NCBI RefSeq assembly: GCF_003589595.1
Contig: NW_020653726.1
Span: forward strand, 13,747,754 to 13,811,753
Length of the DNA stretch: 64,000 nucleotides
Direction of reading: 5' to 3'
DNA from: Hyposmocoma kahamanoa
Taxonomy: Eukaryota; Arthropoda; Insecta; Lepidoptera; Cosmopterigidae
Part shown: positions 42,401 to 52,812 of the stretch, one piece after another
Numbering within the stretch: position 1 is the stretch's first letter
Layout: every line of letters begins with the position of its first letter
Position numbers and translations under genes: made by a program
The notes under the pieces: model-generated
Told to the model about the DNA's origin: nothing
The model's input: the letters and a program-made list of their open reading frames with translations, nothing else
Databases searched by the model: none

Positions 42401-43231
42401 AATTTCAAATTAACTTTCGTTCATTCTCACAGTATTCAATTTAAAATCGATTTATTCATGTTTGCACTATAACTACCCTGTCGTCGCCTTACTTTCTCAA
42501 ACTCGTATCTTAAAATACAAAGTATCTGAAATGCAGAAAATGTATTGTACACACAAATTTTGCGAGCTGATTTTACATCACATTTCCTTCATATTCATAC
42601 ACTGGTTTTTACCTATTCTTAAAGTATTGCATCCAAATTAAAACCCTTGATAAGAAATTTAAATTAAATAGAAAGTTTTGCCCTCACCTGAATAATCACT
42701 CTTTATAAGATACGTGGTTGAGAAAGTAAGGCATCGCTATATTATACACTAATGTAGTTCTTGATTCAAATTATCAAGCCGATGTACAAAATCATCTATA
42801 GACTACTTGATCAATTTACTACGAGTTACTTAGCTCAAAGTTACACCTCTTGAGCCTTCCAAGATCCCCTTTCCTTTTAATCCTGTCGAAAATTAAACCG
42901 TTAATATCCACTACGGCGGAGTCCTTTAGCAAAAACGTGCACGTATTTTATTTATCTTGTCATTCCATTAATTAGTGACTCTGTTTACTGTTTCAATACG
43001 ACAAGCCCTAAAATACGCCTCACACGAACGAACTTTTATCACTTTAATTAATTTATCTCTATACAAACCGTCGTCCTTAACGAAACCTGTCTACACCCTC
43101 GAACTTGTTTACTACAATGTACACGTTTCAATGTTATCCTAAATAAACTGCGAATAAGGAAAAATCTCAATAACAAGATTCGGTTTATTTCTGCCTCCTT
43201 TGTCGTCATCTACATTAATTAGAAGTGTTAA
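42401..43231. other. A+T-rich non-coding stretch
   Basis: I see no gene or recognised repeat here. Confidence 0.4.
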
Positions 43232-43835
43232 AATCAAAGTCAAATAATCTTTATTTCATGGGTAAGCAAATTACACTCAAAATCGTCATACTGATTAGAC
43301 TCTACTGCTCATTCGGAAGGGAGATTCCCCTGAGAAGAATGAGCAAGAAACTTTAGGGGTTGCTCTTTGTAAATATACATTTGAATACATTTCTCATTAC
43401 ACTATTTAATTTAAACATCTTAGATCGAGACTAACTGCAAGAGTTAAACGGGTCACTACCACGGATTTTTGTCATCCAAATACGCAGAAGTTGTTTAATA
43501 ATCTTTATAGTTTTAAACCTCGTAAATGGCAAATTTTGAATATCAATCTTAAATGAATTGAGACTATATGATGAAAGACTGCAAAGTACAGCTTGTTTAT
43601 TTTTATTCCTCGTATTAATGTTGTATCTGTCACTATTTTTCATAAAAAACTAATATTTTTCTTAACATAAATAACATTTTCGTACATGTACCTACTGTAA
43701 CGTTAATGTAAGAATGTGATCAATGATCTTTAAACTTATCTCCCAAAGACACTCTGGGGCCCAGAGTGTAAATTGCCCTAACCGCACCATTCTGCAGGAC
43801 AAAGATTCTATTATCTATGTTTGATAAACTGTGAA
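43232..43835 (-). pseudogene. LINE-J (Jockey-like) 3' end with complete 3' UTR
   Basis: Minus-strand order: a VLQNGAVRAIYTLGPRVSLG block near 43780; a KNSDRYNINTRNKNK block near 43630; IDIQNLPFTRFKTIKIIKQL near 43530; then a 3' UTR ending in AATAAAGATTATTTGAC. It is 5'-truncated and frameshifted. This copy serves as the reference for the interrupted one at 2126-3252. Confidence 0.85.
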
Positions 43836-43874
43836 AGTAACTGAAGTAAACCAATCTAGCTATTTCAATACGAG

Positions 43875-43950
43875 TACGAAAACTTTCGTATTTTTTTTAA
43901 TCGTATGTGTATGCGATTAAAAAATGGTTAATAAAATGTTTATTAACCAT
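43875..43950. repeat. Three adjacent hairpins
   Basis: Hairpin 1: TACGAAA / TTTCGTA (2-base loop). Hairpin 2: TTTTTTAATCG / CGATTAAAAAA (10-base loop). Hairpin 3: ATGGTTAATAAA / TTTATTAACCAT (3-base loop). All arms are perfect and the three lie end to end within 76 bases. Confidence 0.85.
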
Positions 43951-44037
43951 TTACTGCTTTACCACAAAAAACACTAACTTACGGTATTTACGTTACTGCT
44001 TACTTGCTTTATAATAGAAAATTAAAAGAATTAATTA

Positions 44038-44196
44038 ACACATGAGACTTGTCAATTTATGTCTCAAGGTGACAGGCGCAATGGCAGTGCACATCAGATC
44101 GATTCAGATTTAAGCTCTGAGCGGCACTGGAACTGCTATGGATAGGCGTGTCGCTTACCACAAATTGTTCGTCCCGTCACGTGGTATTATAAAACA
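44038..44196 (+). repeat. Rep-A 3' half
   Basis: ACACATGAGACTTGTCAATT to GTCACGTGGTATTATAAAAC. Confidence 0.85.
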
Positions 44197-44556
44197 AATT
44201 TATTTCCACTGTTCGATTATACAAATAACACAATTATAGTTTACATATAATTAAATGTATTTATCGGTAAACTACCACAGACATTTCTATATGACTGGAA
44301 CATAAACTGTCTACCGTAGCCAAAGATTTACCTGCGTAGCAATAGAAAAATTGCAAAAACCCAAGCCTCTATAAATTTTATTGCGGTCAACAAAACCGGC
44401 AATTGTACAAAGGGGTACTGACTACGATCATTTTCGCTATATATAAGCGTAATTTGGAAATTAAAAATAATTTTAAAATAGTTTTGGTAACTATTTTCAG
44501 TTGAAGATAGTAATTTTTAAATCCACTAAAATTCAAGTTAATATTAGGGGTTAAAG

Positions 44557-44785
44557 CATTGACTTACAATTATATGGACGTCGGGTCCGCGCTAAAAAGT
44601 GTCCGCACTTGTAAGGCGCTAAAATCGTATACAGAGCGCGACACTCCGCTTTAGTCTTCATTTGTTCTACGGACAGCGCGATACTGTGATGACATTACAA
44701 ATTTAAATTTCGAATAGGTTGACTTGGGACATTTTTTTCGTGGTTTTTGTATTAGACCCGTCGTCCATTTATTTGTAAGTCAATG
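44557..44785. mobile_element. hAT-like MITE with perfect 8 bp target duplication
   Basis: Ends CATTGACTTACAATTATATG and CATTTATTTGTAAGTCAATG pair over about 30 bases, the inner part being GGACGTCGGGTC / GACCCGTCGTCC. The flanks GGTTAAAG (44549-44556 and 44786-44793) are identical. The interior is non-coding, with GCGCTAAAA repeats. Confidence 0.88.
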
Positions 44786-44819
44786 GGTTAAAGTATGAAA
44801 TTGCCGTTTTATTGCAATA

Positions 44820-45219
44820 NNNNNNNNNNNNNNNNNNNNNNNNNNNNNNNNNNNNNNNNNNNNNNNNNNNNNNNNNNNNNNNNNNNNNNNNNNNNNNNNN
44901 NNNNNNNNNNNNNNNNNNNNNNNNNNNNNNNNNNNNNNNNNNNNNNNNNNNNNNNNNNNNNNNNNNNNNNNNNNNNNNNNNNNNNNNNNNNNNNNNNNNN
45001 NNNNNNNNNNNNNNNNNNNNNNNNNNNNNNNNNNNNNNNNNNNNNNNNNNNNNNNNNNNNNNNNNNNNNNNNNNNNNNNNNNNNNNNNNNNNNNNNNNNN
45101 NNNNNNNNNNNNNNNNNNNNNNNNNNNNNNNNNNNNNNNNNNNNNNNNNNNNNNNNNNNNNNNNNNNNNNNNNNNNNNNNNNNNNNNNNNNNNNNNNNNN
45201 NNNNNNNNNNNNNNNNNNN
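44820..45219. other. Assembly gap (400 N)
   Basis: Exactly 400 unspecified bases. Frames spanning it are artefacts. It hides the body of the transposase starting at 45345. Confidence 0.98.
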
Positions 45220-45345
45220 CTTACTGACACTGCGTTAAGTCCATAAACGTCACAAATTTTTTTCGCGGCTTGTGTCGCATTTTTTCCCTTTCATGAAATA
45301 AAACTTCAGAATGTATCGAATTTCTTCTTTAAATTCACTCATCAT
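45220..45345 (-). pseudogene. Mariner transposase N-terminus, frameshifted and cut by the gap
   Basis: From two consecutive ATG codons at 45345-45340 the minus strand reads SEFKEEIRYILKFYFMKGK. It then needs a one-base shift at a run of six A (45278-45283) to continue NATQAAKKICDVYGLNAV up to the gap edge. This is the first helix-turn-helix of mariner-family transposases (R/KYxxxFxxxKGKxAxQAAxxIxxVYG). The catalytic DD(34)D domain would lie in the gap. The frameshift implies an inactive copy unless it is an assembly error beside the gap. Confidence 0.75.
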
Positions 45346-46731
45346 GGCAGTCAGAAAAACAAAAGAAAAATGGCGGGAATCGGGTTTTATTTTTTTAATT
45401 TTATTTTTTTAAATGTAATCCTTCTGATGGTATCAAAAACAGCCAGATACATACTGTGCAGCCAAAGAGATTTTAATACAACTTTACACCAATGAAATAC
45501 GAAAGAACTTTTTCCCCAACCTATTAATACAAACATGTGAAGTTTTTTAAATTAAACCTATTTACTAACTTTTAAAGTTCCAAACTACAAATCCGTGGTA
45601 TGGTTGGAATCGGGAATCTAGTGTGCACAAGGCTATATCATTGGAGCTACGATTATTTAGGGTATTTTTACTGCTGTACAGCCCTGGAATAAAAAAAAAT
45701 CCTATAATTGGTACGACATGATTTTCCCTTGGATTCTTCATATTGTTCCGCACAATAGACAAAACGAGAATACCAATGATTGATAGACCCTTTTTATGCG
45801 CCACAAATAAATCATCTTCGTCTCAATTAATGTCCCTCGGTGCTTCCAACGATTCAATGGGCGTTTTCCCTTGAGTCCAGTGAGCGTTACTTGTCTAATT
45901 ACATTACTTCATCTATAGATCCCTATATTTTTTTACGGTAGGCAATGATATATGTAAAAATACCAAGTCATCATTCAATTGAATGAAATCTAGTTTCCAT
46001 TTACCATTACATTATTGCGTTAACTTCAGATTTCAAGCGTGTGCAAAATTTCGACACAAAAAGGTAACAGGAATTAAATATATATATAGTTGGTTCAATA
46101 TTAATTTGAAACTATCATTAGCAACAACAATAGGATTAGTGCTTTCGCTAAATTTTTTGCACACTCTTGCAGTGCTTCAAAACTATTTGATCCTTTCTCT
46201 TTTCTTATCTTTAGTCTGATAATAATTTGAATTGTCAATTTTTATTTCAATATATTTTACGACATTTTAAATAAATAATGTAACATTACATTTCTGCCAC
46301 TTACAAATCAAACAAACTCAAAAGTTTATATGACTCTTTAAACGTTTGAAGGGTACCAAACATTTCTTTATTAAAACAGTATTTTTGGCTTTTACGTTCA
46401 AGTGAAAACACGCCAATTAATATTGAACAGACTAGACAAACATGTGAAGTGAAATTAAATTTTATGCTTGTAAAAAAAACTCGTAATTAACGTTTGTGAG
46501 AAAATATCGTTGCTTTTACGTGGAAGGAAATCTGTATCAAATGTGGAAGTCTAAAACACTTCATATTTCGTTTCTATCTGAAATTCTAAAATCGCATTTC
46601 GCAAACTGCCAGATGGACTACAGTGCAAAGGCTTGAAGGCGGTCCATATCCAGTGCTTATAGTAAGTTAACAGAGCAGTTGTTACAAACAAATTTGCGAG
46701 AGTCTACAAACGACAGAAGGCTCGCGAAAGC
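45346..46731. other. Stretch without recognised genes or repeats
   Basis: Frames at 45565-45804 (minus) and 45983-46219 (plus) show no domain. The first ~150 bases are probably the mariner 5' leader, but no TIR is obvious. Confidence 0.4.
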
Positions 46732-47022
46732 CTATTCATTTTTGAATAGCCGGTGAACTGTTTTCAACCTTTTTTCAAGTGAGGTTCGAGGCTCATACGT
46801 GTGATAGCGATATACTCGTATAACGAAAGGACTTGACAATGCAAGTGAAGTACGTAATGTCCCTACAAAACTCCGGAAAATGTCTTTTGCCGAAGGATGC
46901 ATTGCAATAGATGCAGCCAGGTAGAATTCTGGGCCACCAGAATGTAACCGTTCGCAGTGAGCATTCAAAATCGTTAATCCTATAATAATTAGAAAACCAA
47001 TTTCATTTTCTTTATTACGCAT
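46732..47022 (-). CDS. Unrecognised 96-codon open frame with signal-peptide-like start
   Basis: ATG-to-stop on the minus strand. The start MRNKENEIGFLIIIGLTILN has a charged tip, a hydrophobic core of about 11 residues and an AHC cleavage-like site, as in secreted or membrane proteins. The remainder is basic, with HPSAKDIFRSFVGTLRTSLA near the middle. No further cysteine pattern, domain or upstream promoter is evident. It might be a single exon of a chemosensory or secreted protein, or chance. Confidence 0.25.
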   Translation of the reverse strand: MRNKENEIGFLIIIGLTILNAHCERLHSGGPEFYLAASIAMHPSAKDIFRSFVGTLRTSLALSSPFVIRVYRYHTYEPRTSLEKRLKTVHRLFKNE

Positions 47023-48202
47023 CGTATATAGGTATATGTACCTACATGTTTTTTAACAAAAAGCTAAGTTCGCATTTAATCTCTATCTCGCCTGATGGAA
47101 AGTGATAATGAGGTCGACGATGTAGCATGCACACCTAAATAATGCCTATTCACTCTCGCTTTGAAAATGCCCAAGTTATAGCGTATATATTTTAATCTTT
47201 CCCCACTGTCACTCACAGTCACGCATATCTTAATTAATTAATACTTTATTAAATGTAACGTCAATTATCTACGGTTCGCTGGTTAATTAGTAAGTCTTCA
47301 AGAAGACAGGGCATTATAATACAATCGTATATTATGAACTGAAATTTTCTCGCTCGCATAATTTTCTTTTGAAATGCTTTAAAGTCTACTATTTTATACA
47401 CAAAGGAGATATTTCTTCCACTTGCATGCTAAAAGATATTTTAACTTCACAAGCATGTTATTGTAATCCCGAAAGTATATCAAAACTTTTATGAGTGACT
47501 TTTTTATTTTTTTTCTATTCCTATCTTAGAGGATGGAAAAAATTAGTTTCCAAAGTCTAAGACTCCTATACTCTATCAATTATAATTGAATTTATCTGTA
47601 AATTTTTAATTTCATAAACAATGGCGCTCATTTTAGTTTTCAACCAAAATTCTATTGCCTATGGTACTCGCTACTGAACTGAATTTAGTTCTGTACACAG
47701 AACTACAATACGTTTCAAAAAAAAAGAACGTCGTATATTTGCTAAATATTTGTTAAATTATTAAATATCAAATTTAAATAATATCTCAAAATGTCACATA
47801 ACAGGTACAAAGGCGTAACCATTTGGACAAAAATAACTACCTATTTAAAAACAATATAAAATATCAAATATAGCGCTACTCAAACTGGTTCCTGATTGGT
47901 TCAAATATAAGCGGTACTTGACCAATCACGCTTCTATAGAGATAGAAATCGCTTTAGTTTTTTATTTCGTAGGCGTTTGTTTGGCTTTCGTTTGAGTTTA
48001 TTGTTGTGGATTATTAACAAAATAATCTTTGAGTATTGGTTGTGTTTTATTATTTTAATTTACTCGCAGAAATAGTATTGTAAGCAATCATTACATAATT
48101 ACTTCTTCAAATCTCGTACCTAATACTTAGGCCACTCGGCAAAGCCTCGTCAGAAACTTATTCAGAACTCTCATTATGCAACGATTGCATAAAATAATAC
48201 TA
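47023..48202. other. Stretch without recognised genes or repeats
   Basis: A+T-rich. I see no coding frame of note and no repeat-family member. Confidence 0.4.
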
Positions 48203-48728
48203 TTTATAATATCAAGTGACGGGACGAACAAGTTTTTGAGGGGTAAGGATGCTGCTAGTGAAATTACAGACACATGGAGCGAGTCAACTTATGTCACAGG
48301 GTGACGGGCCCGATAGCAGTGCCCCTCAGATCTTTGCAATTCAAAGTTTTGAGAGGCACAGCAACCGCTATGAACAGGCGTGTCACTTACCGTCAGGCGC
48401 ATGACCTTTTTTGTTTTATATATCTAGTGACGGGACGAATACGTCGTGCGCCAGGTGGTAAGATCTGAGGGGCACAGCCACTGAGCTCGTTACCCCAAGA
48501 CAAGTTCCTTCAAAACCGGAACGCAGTAATGGACACATTACTGCTTGGCGGCAGAAATAGGTAAGGTGGCAGACGACATGGCGCGACTAGCGCGCGAGCG
48601 TCCTGTACTGCGAGATACTGGTATGCTTGCACAGAGACTTCACACTTTATGTCGCTCTCGCGCAAGTCGCGCCTGGTTGTGCTAGCTCTACTGGACGAAC
48701 TCTGTCACAAGGAGCTCTACCGCTACTA
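48203..48728. repeat. Rep-A fold-back cluster (three pieces)
   Basis: 48203-48232 is a minus-orientation 3' tip (ATATCAAGTGACGGGACGAA). 48238-48407 is a plus-orientation body (GGGGTAAGGATGCTG to CCGTCAGGCGCATGACC). 48416-48728 is a minus-orientation copy carrying a 119 bp insertion. The plus body lies between two minus tips. Confidence 0.8.
48579..48674. mobile_element. ~96 bp G+C-rich inverted-repeat insertion in Rep-A
   Basis: GGCGCGACTAGCGCGCGAGC at the left pairs with GCTCTCGCGCAAGTCGCGCC at the right with few mismatches. Rep-A sequence is broken between GGTGGCAG (48572) and CTGGACGAAC (48691). No coding capacity. Confidence 0.7.
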
Positions 48729-48969
48729 AACTTGTTTATCAGATTGATAACTTACTGCCTTTTTAAAATTTTAACAAATTCTCTCTTACGCCCACACAAT
48801 CCACACACTTTCAACAGGAACAAGGTCAATGATTATAGTTCGAAGATAGCCGTCATTCCATAAAACAACCAGCATGTTTAAAAATAAGTCTGAATTTCAC
48901 TGCAATTTGCTATTGACAAAACTCTGAATAAAATGAAACTAGTTAATGGGGTAAATCAACTTTTGATTG

Positions 48970-49190
48970 ACAACCTCGGTCACCCAACAGTTTACATTGT
49001 CAATGCTGAATGAGGGGTCCCGAGTTCGATTAACAGTAACATAAATTTTTGAAATGGACTTTTCTAAATTGGTTCTGGTGCCAATGTTCTGGTGCTCATA
49101 GTATAGGAAATTGTTAGAGAGCGGTTGTAAGTGGTGTAGTTTTCTATGTGTGGCTCATCATTAATATTATTATTATAATCGAGGCTTTAT
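48970..49190 (+). repeat. Rep-T, tRNA-derived SINE
   Basis: CTCGGTCACCCAACAGTTTA (A-box region), GGTCCCGAGTTCGATTAACA (B-box), then TTTTCTAAATTGGTTCTGGT and AGTATAGGAAATTG, parallel to the copies at 26272 and 60585. Confidence 0.75.
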
Positions 49191-50601
49191 TTGTAACGTA
49201 TTAAATGAATTTATGTGTTTCATTAAATTCGAATTAATTCTTATCGAAATAGCTACATACACATACACTTAGAATAATAACGCATAGAATGATAGTTTCA
49301 TATCAAACAAACTGCCACAAGTAAGGCAAAAATCAAACTCATGTAGGCTAGTTTTAGTAGTAGGTTAATTTTCGGTTTTAGTGAATATTTATATAAAATA
49401 CAAGTTGAAACGCGTTACTTCCTTGTGGAATGTGATGTTAGTATCTATTTTATGTTTGTCTGACGTATTTTTACACTCTTTAAAATTCTTGATCTGTTCG
49501 CGGTGCAAGTTGATCTTGAGCACTGAAGCCCGCCCGCTCGTGTAGGCCCATTGGGCGCGCTTTAATTTGTCTCGCTTAGCGTGTGCGGACTAGGTTATAG
49601 AAACCTACATACATATATTATTAGTATTTAAACCTTACTTATTTCTTTAGATCTCCGTTGCGATAATTGATAAAGTATTTCAATTTGTAATTAAATATGT
49701 ATTATTGAGATTTTTGTGCAATGACTTCTCTAGTTTTGTTATGTTAATGAATGCAAATATCGAACAAACATTTTCTGTTCGTTCAGTTTTTGTATTCATA
49801 ATCATAAAATATGTATTCCTATATGTCTTTACTCAATGTGAAGAAACCCTCATTGAAAATTTAATTTTACACCACTTACATTAACGTAAGTAGATGAGAG
49901 TGTGTTCGGTTTGTGCTGTACTTTACGGGGTGTTACTCACTTTAGATGGCATTAGAAAAAAATCTGGAAAATGAGCATTTGGTATAAATACGTCAATGTA
50001 AATTAAAATTATAGATCGTTTTTAATTTTGCACTGGGAAAACGGAAAACGGGGCAAAATTCCACGAAAACGTGGTTGTCAGATTGATGCATGAGTTTGTG
50101 TTTTTCTTTGTGCTAACGCCATCAATCTTGGAGATCTATTAACGTCGTCTTTAACGTTGCTCCTAATTATCCGAGCAAGCTCCTCAATCCCAGGGGCTTA
50201 CACGTCTTCGGGTAAACAACGTCATATTACCGAATTATATATAGACATTGCACGCGTCAGCTTTTGTTACCCGCCTCGTAAGCAAAACACGCGAACGAAA
50301 AGGGAATGAAGCGCTGGTTTTTGACATTAACTATTTATTTGTTACATATATACACGCTTAAGCGTGTTACTTAGGAGATTTAAGATAATAACTCACACAT
50401 TGTATGCTTATTTTTTTTTATACGCCGGCGCTAGTCCATGTAGAGCCCGGGTGCAATTAACACCCTGGCGCCCTCTGTAGACACACGATTGACATGGTAT
50501 ACTAAGTCACAGTTATATTTTTTCCAGTGACTGGGAATTTAGATGCAAAATGGTGTAATCGTATATGATGTTGAGAAGCAATTGCCCCGTTTACTCAAGC
50601 A
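49191..50601. other. Stretch without recognised genes or repeats
   Basis: A G+C-richer patch lies at 49510-49590 and another at 50420-50480 (GCCGGCGCTAG, GGCGCCC). Neither shows a readable protein or repeat family. Confidence 0.4.
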
Positions 50602-51109
50602 CATCGAGTATATAACCAGAAATAGAGACGAAATAAGGGTCATACATCACTGGCAACTCATGAGGCAAATGGGCCCTATATAACTTATATCACCTCGCGT
50701 TTGCGCTGAAATTACAAATTAGAAAACTGAAATAGTGCAGCACCAACAACTGACCTGTGTGTATGTTTCTGTATATTCCAAAAATATTCTGTATTTATTG
50801 TAATAAAGATAATATCTCTAACTCTTTTCCATTCGTAGGTGTAGGAAAAACATCTAATCACACAAAACAAACGGAGTCACATTTCATCGGTAATTAAATA
50901 TTAAATATGTAATTTTTCAAGTTTCTTCCATTATAGCAAAGCTCAAGTAAAACTGGTCGTTTTAAAGTGAAACAATTGACGACTCCCATCTAATGTTTCG
51001 AATTCGAGTTGGTCAATTGGAGCGTAGTTGTCATCGTAATGATTTGGCAAAGTAATTTTCAAACAAATTAAACGACATTTCATCTCTGTTTCTGGTTATA
51101 TACTCGATG
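50602..51109 (-). mobile_element. Rep-E copy 2, complete TIR element
   Basis: Ends CATCGAGTATATAACCAGAA and TTCTGGTTATATACTCGATG (allowing one T/C change) are inverted repeats of about 30 bases. The 508 bp body aligns in reverse to 18118-18637. The short internal ATG frame seen in copy 1 is disrupted here. Confidence 0.85.
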
Positions 51110-51314
51110 CACAGTCGATCTACCTAACATAGTGTGGCGGTAATTTTTAGAATGTTACTTAAATGATTTAAATTCTATTTAAATTAGCGTTGTTTTGAGC
51201 TACAATTTTCAGTTAAATTGTGTATTTTTAATGAAACTTAACAACGCCTTTACATTATTAACGAGGCGAGCCCTAATAAAGAATTATTGTGTAGTTTTCA
51301 GTTATTGCCAATAT

Positions 51315-51708
51315 ACAGGGGGTAATAAAGCACGTTACCTAATGACTAAAATTACATCAATAACTTTTTAAAATAAAACTAGTAATATCCACAAAATTTT
51401 TAACGTTAAAATCGTCGGGAAGCTTTAGTTGACTTACTTTAAGAAGTAACAATAAGTTTACAAATAACAACACTGCGATAAATAAAGTAATAAAACTTCT
51501 TTTAATTGAATTATAAACAAAGTTATGTTTATTTTTGACCAGCAGTTGTTAGAAACTAAAGTCTATGAATGTCATATAAAATGTAAGAGAGCGTTCAACG
51601 TTAAAATTTACTCACTAGGTAACGTACTTTCGATAACGAATTAAAGGTTTTTGATATCACTTATATTTATGGAATAATCGTCTGGGCACACTTAACTATT
51701 ACACCCTG
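51315..51708. mobile_element. Rep-K copy 2, mariner-like MITE
   Basis: TA precedes CAGGGGGTAATAAAGCACGT and TA follows TTAACTATTACACCCTG. The right end carries the longer terminal sequence seen in copy 1 (GGGCACACTTAACTATTACA); the left end lacks ~80 bp of it. The interior shares GCTTTAGTTGACTTACTTTA and AATAAAACTAG with copy 1. Confidence 0.8.
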
Positions 51709-52108
51709 TATGATGACACTGATTAAAAATGTCACAAATCAGTCGATATAATTATTGTAACATTGATTCTTGATCGCTGGTTCATGAAAATTTAAATGCC
51801 ATTCCGATAAAGCCAAATTTTTTTTCATAATTTAAAAGGCACTTATTGTGAATTTTGTTCATTTATCGTAATAAGTATCTTCCAAATGATATATCATTAT
51901 ACATGTATATAAGATCATTGACAATATTACATTATATTGATCATTGATAAATGTCAATGATCATAAATAACAATATCATTGTTAAATGCTTAAAATAATA
52001 CGTAGCTCAAGAAGACCTTGACACTTAAAATTTAGGGACGCCTCAAGACACCGCAGCCAGGGCGACGCAACGCTACGTTGCATTACATCAAAGCAATTTA
52101 ACATTATT
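51709..52108. other. A+T-rich stretch with ATCATTG inverted repeats
   Basis: GATCATTGACA and TGTCAATGATC (about 51914-51962) plus TTGATCATTGATAAATG make a local fold-back. Nothing else is seen. Confidence 0.5.
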
Positions 52109-52337
52109 CTATACCAAATGACAGGTTGAATAAGTCGTGCGCCTGGTGTTAAGCGACACGCCTGTCCATAGCAGTAGCAATACCACTTTAAATAGCAAAG
52201 ATCTGAGGAACGCTGCCACTACACCTGCCGCCTTGCGACATAAGTTGACAAGTCCCATGTGCCTAAATTCCACTAGCACCCTTACCCTTCAGAACCGAAA
52301 CATTACCTACTTTTCACAAGGAGCTCTACTGCGTTAA
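52109..52337 (-). repeat. Rep-A copy, 5' part deleted internally
   Basis: CTATACCAAATGACAGGTTG to CACAAGGAGCTCTACTGCG. The block from AGTAATGCTCAC to GAACTC is missing. Confidence 0.85.
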
Positions 52338-52373
52338 ACGTTTCATTTGCTATGAAATGAAACTATTTTTTCA

Positions 52374-52668
52374 CCTCACTAGCTCGGAAAGGCTTTCTTT
52401 CTCGTTGGAAATCTGCCTGGAAAAGGTTTTTGAAATTCGAACTCGACGATGGATTGCGCTGCTCCTAACTTTTTCATTTAATGAAAAAAAGAACAGTGAC
52501 TTTTCGCGATTTGTCGTACACTTGTTACAATAAATTGATAACGATGACTAATTTTGTTTATTAAATTATTTTTTTTCGCCAACCAACGAAACTGATTTGT
52601 TATAAATAGTACAAATATTTTTCTTTCATCCTCCATTTTCCTCGCTATAGTGAGAAGAAGGCTCGGCA
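52374..52668 (+). repeat. Rep-D copy with a Rep-C fragment on its left
   Basis: ATGAAATGAAACTATTTTTT just upstream (52350) is Rep-C. Rep-D follows: CCTCACTAGCTCGGAAAGGC, AAAAGGTTTTTGAAATTCGA, and TTTTCCTCGCTATAGTGAG to GGCTCGGCAGCAAA. Confidence 0.75.
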
Positions 52669-52675
52669 GCAAATT

Positions 52676-52812
52676 CCTTCGATCTGGCCGGATTCGAACC
52701 TGACGCTTAGTTGGCATAGCATCTCGCGCACGGTTTGCTAGAAGACATCGGTTCGAATCCGGCCGGAAGTATTCGATCTTTGTATTAATAGTTATAACAA
52801 ACTATATATTAT
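52676..52812. repeat. Rep-S fold-back copy
   Basis: AATTCCTTCGATCTGGCCGG and ATTCGAACC are in minus orientation. They are followed by CGCTTAGTTGGCATAGCATC, CGGTTCGAATCCGGCCGG and ATTCGATCTTTGTATTAATA in plus orientation. The plus part has both tRNA-like boxes. Confidence 0.75.

Noticed and set aside
44769..45246. Frames of ~145-153 codons spanning the N block
   Set aside because: They consist almost entirely of unspecified bases and are artefacts of the assembly gap.
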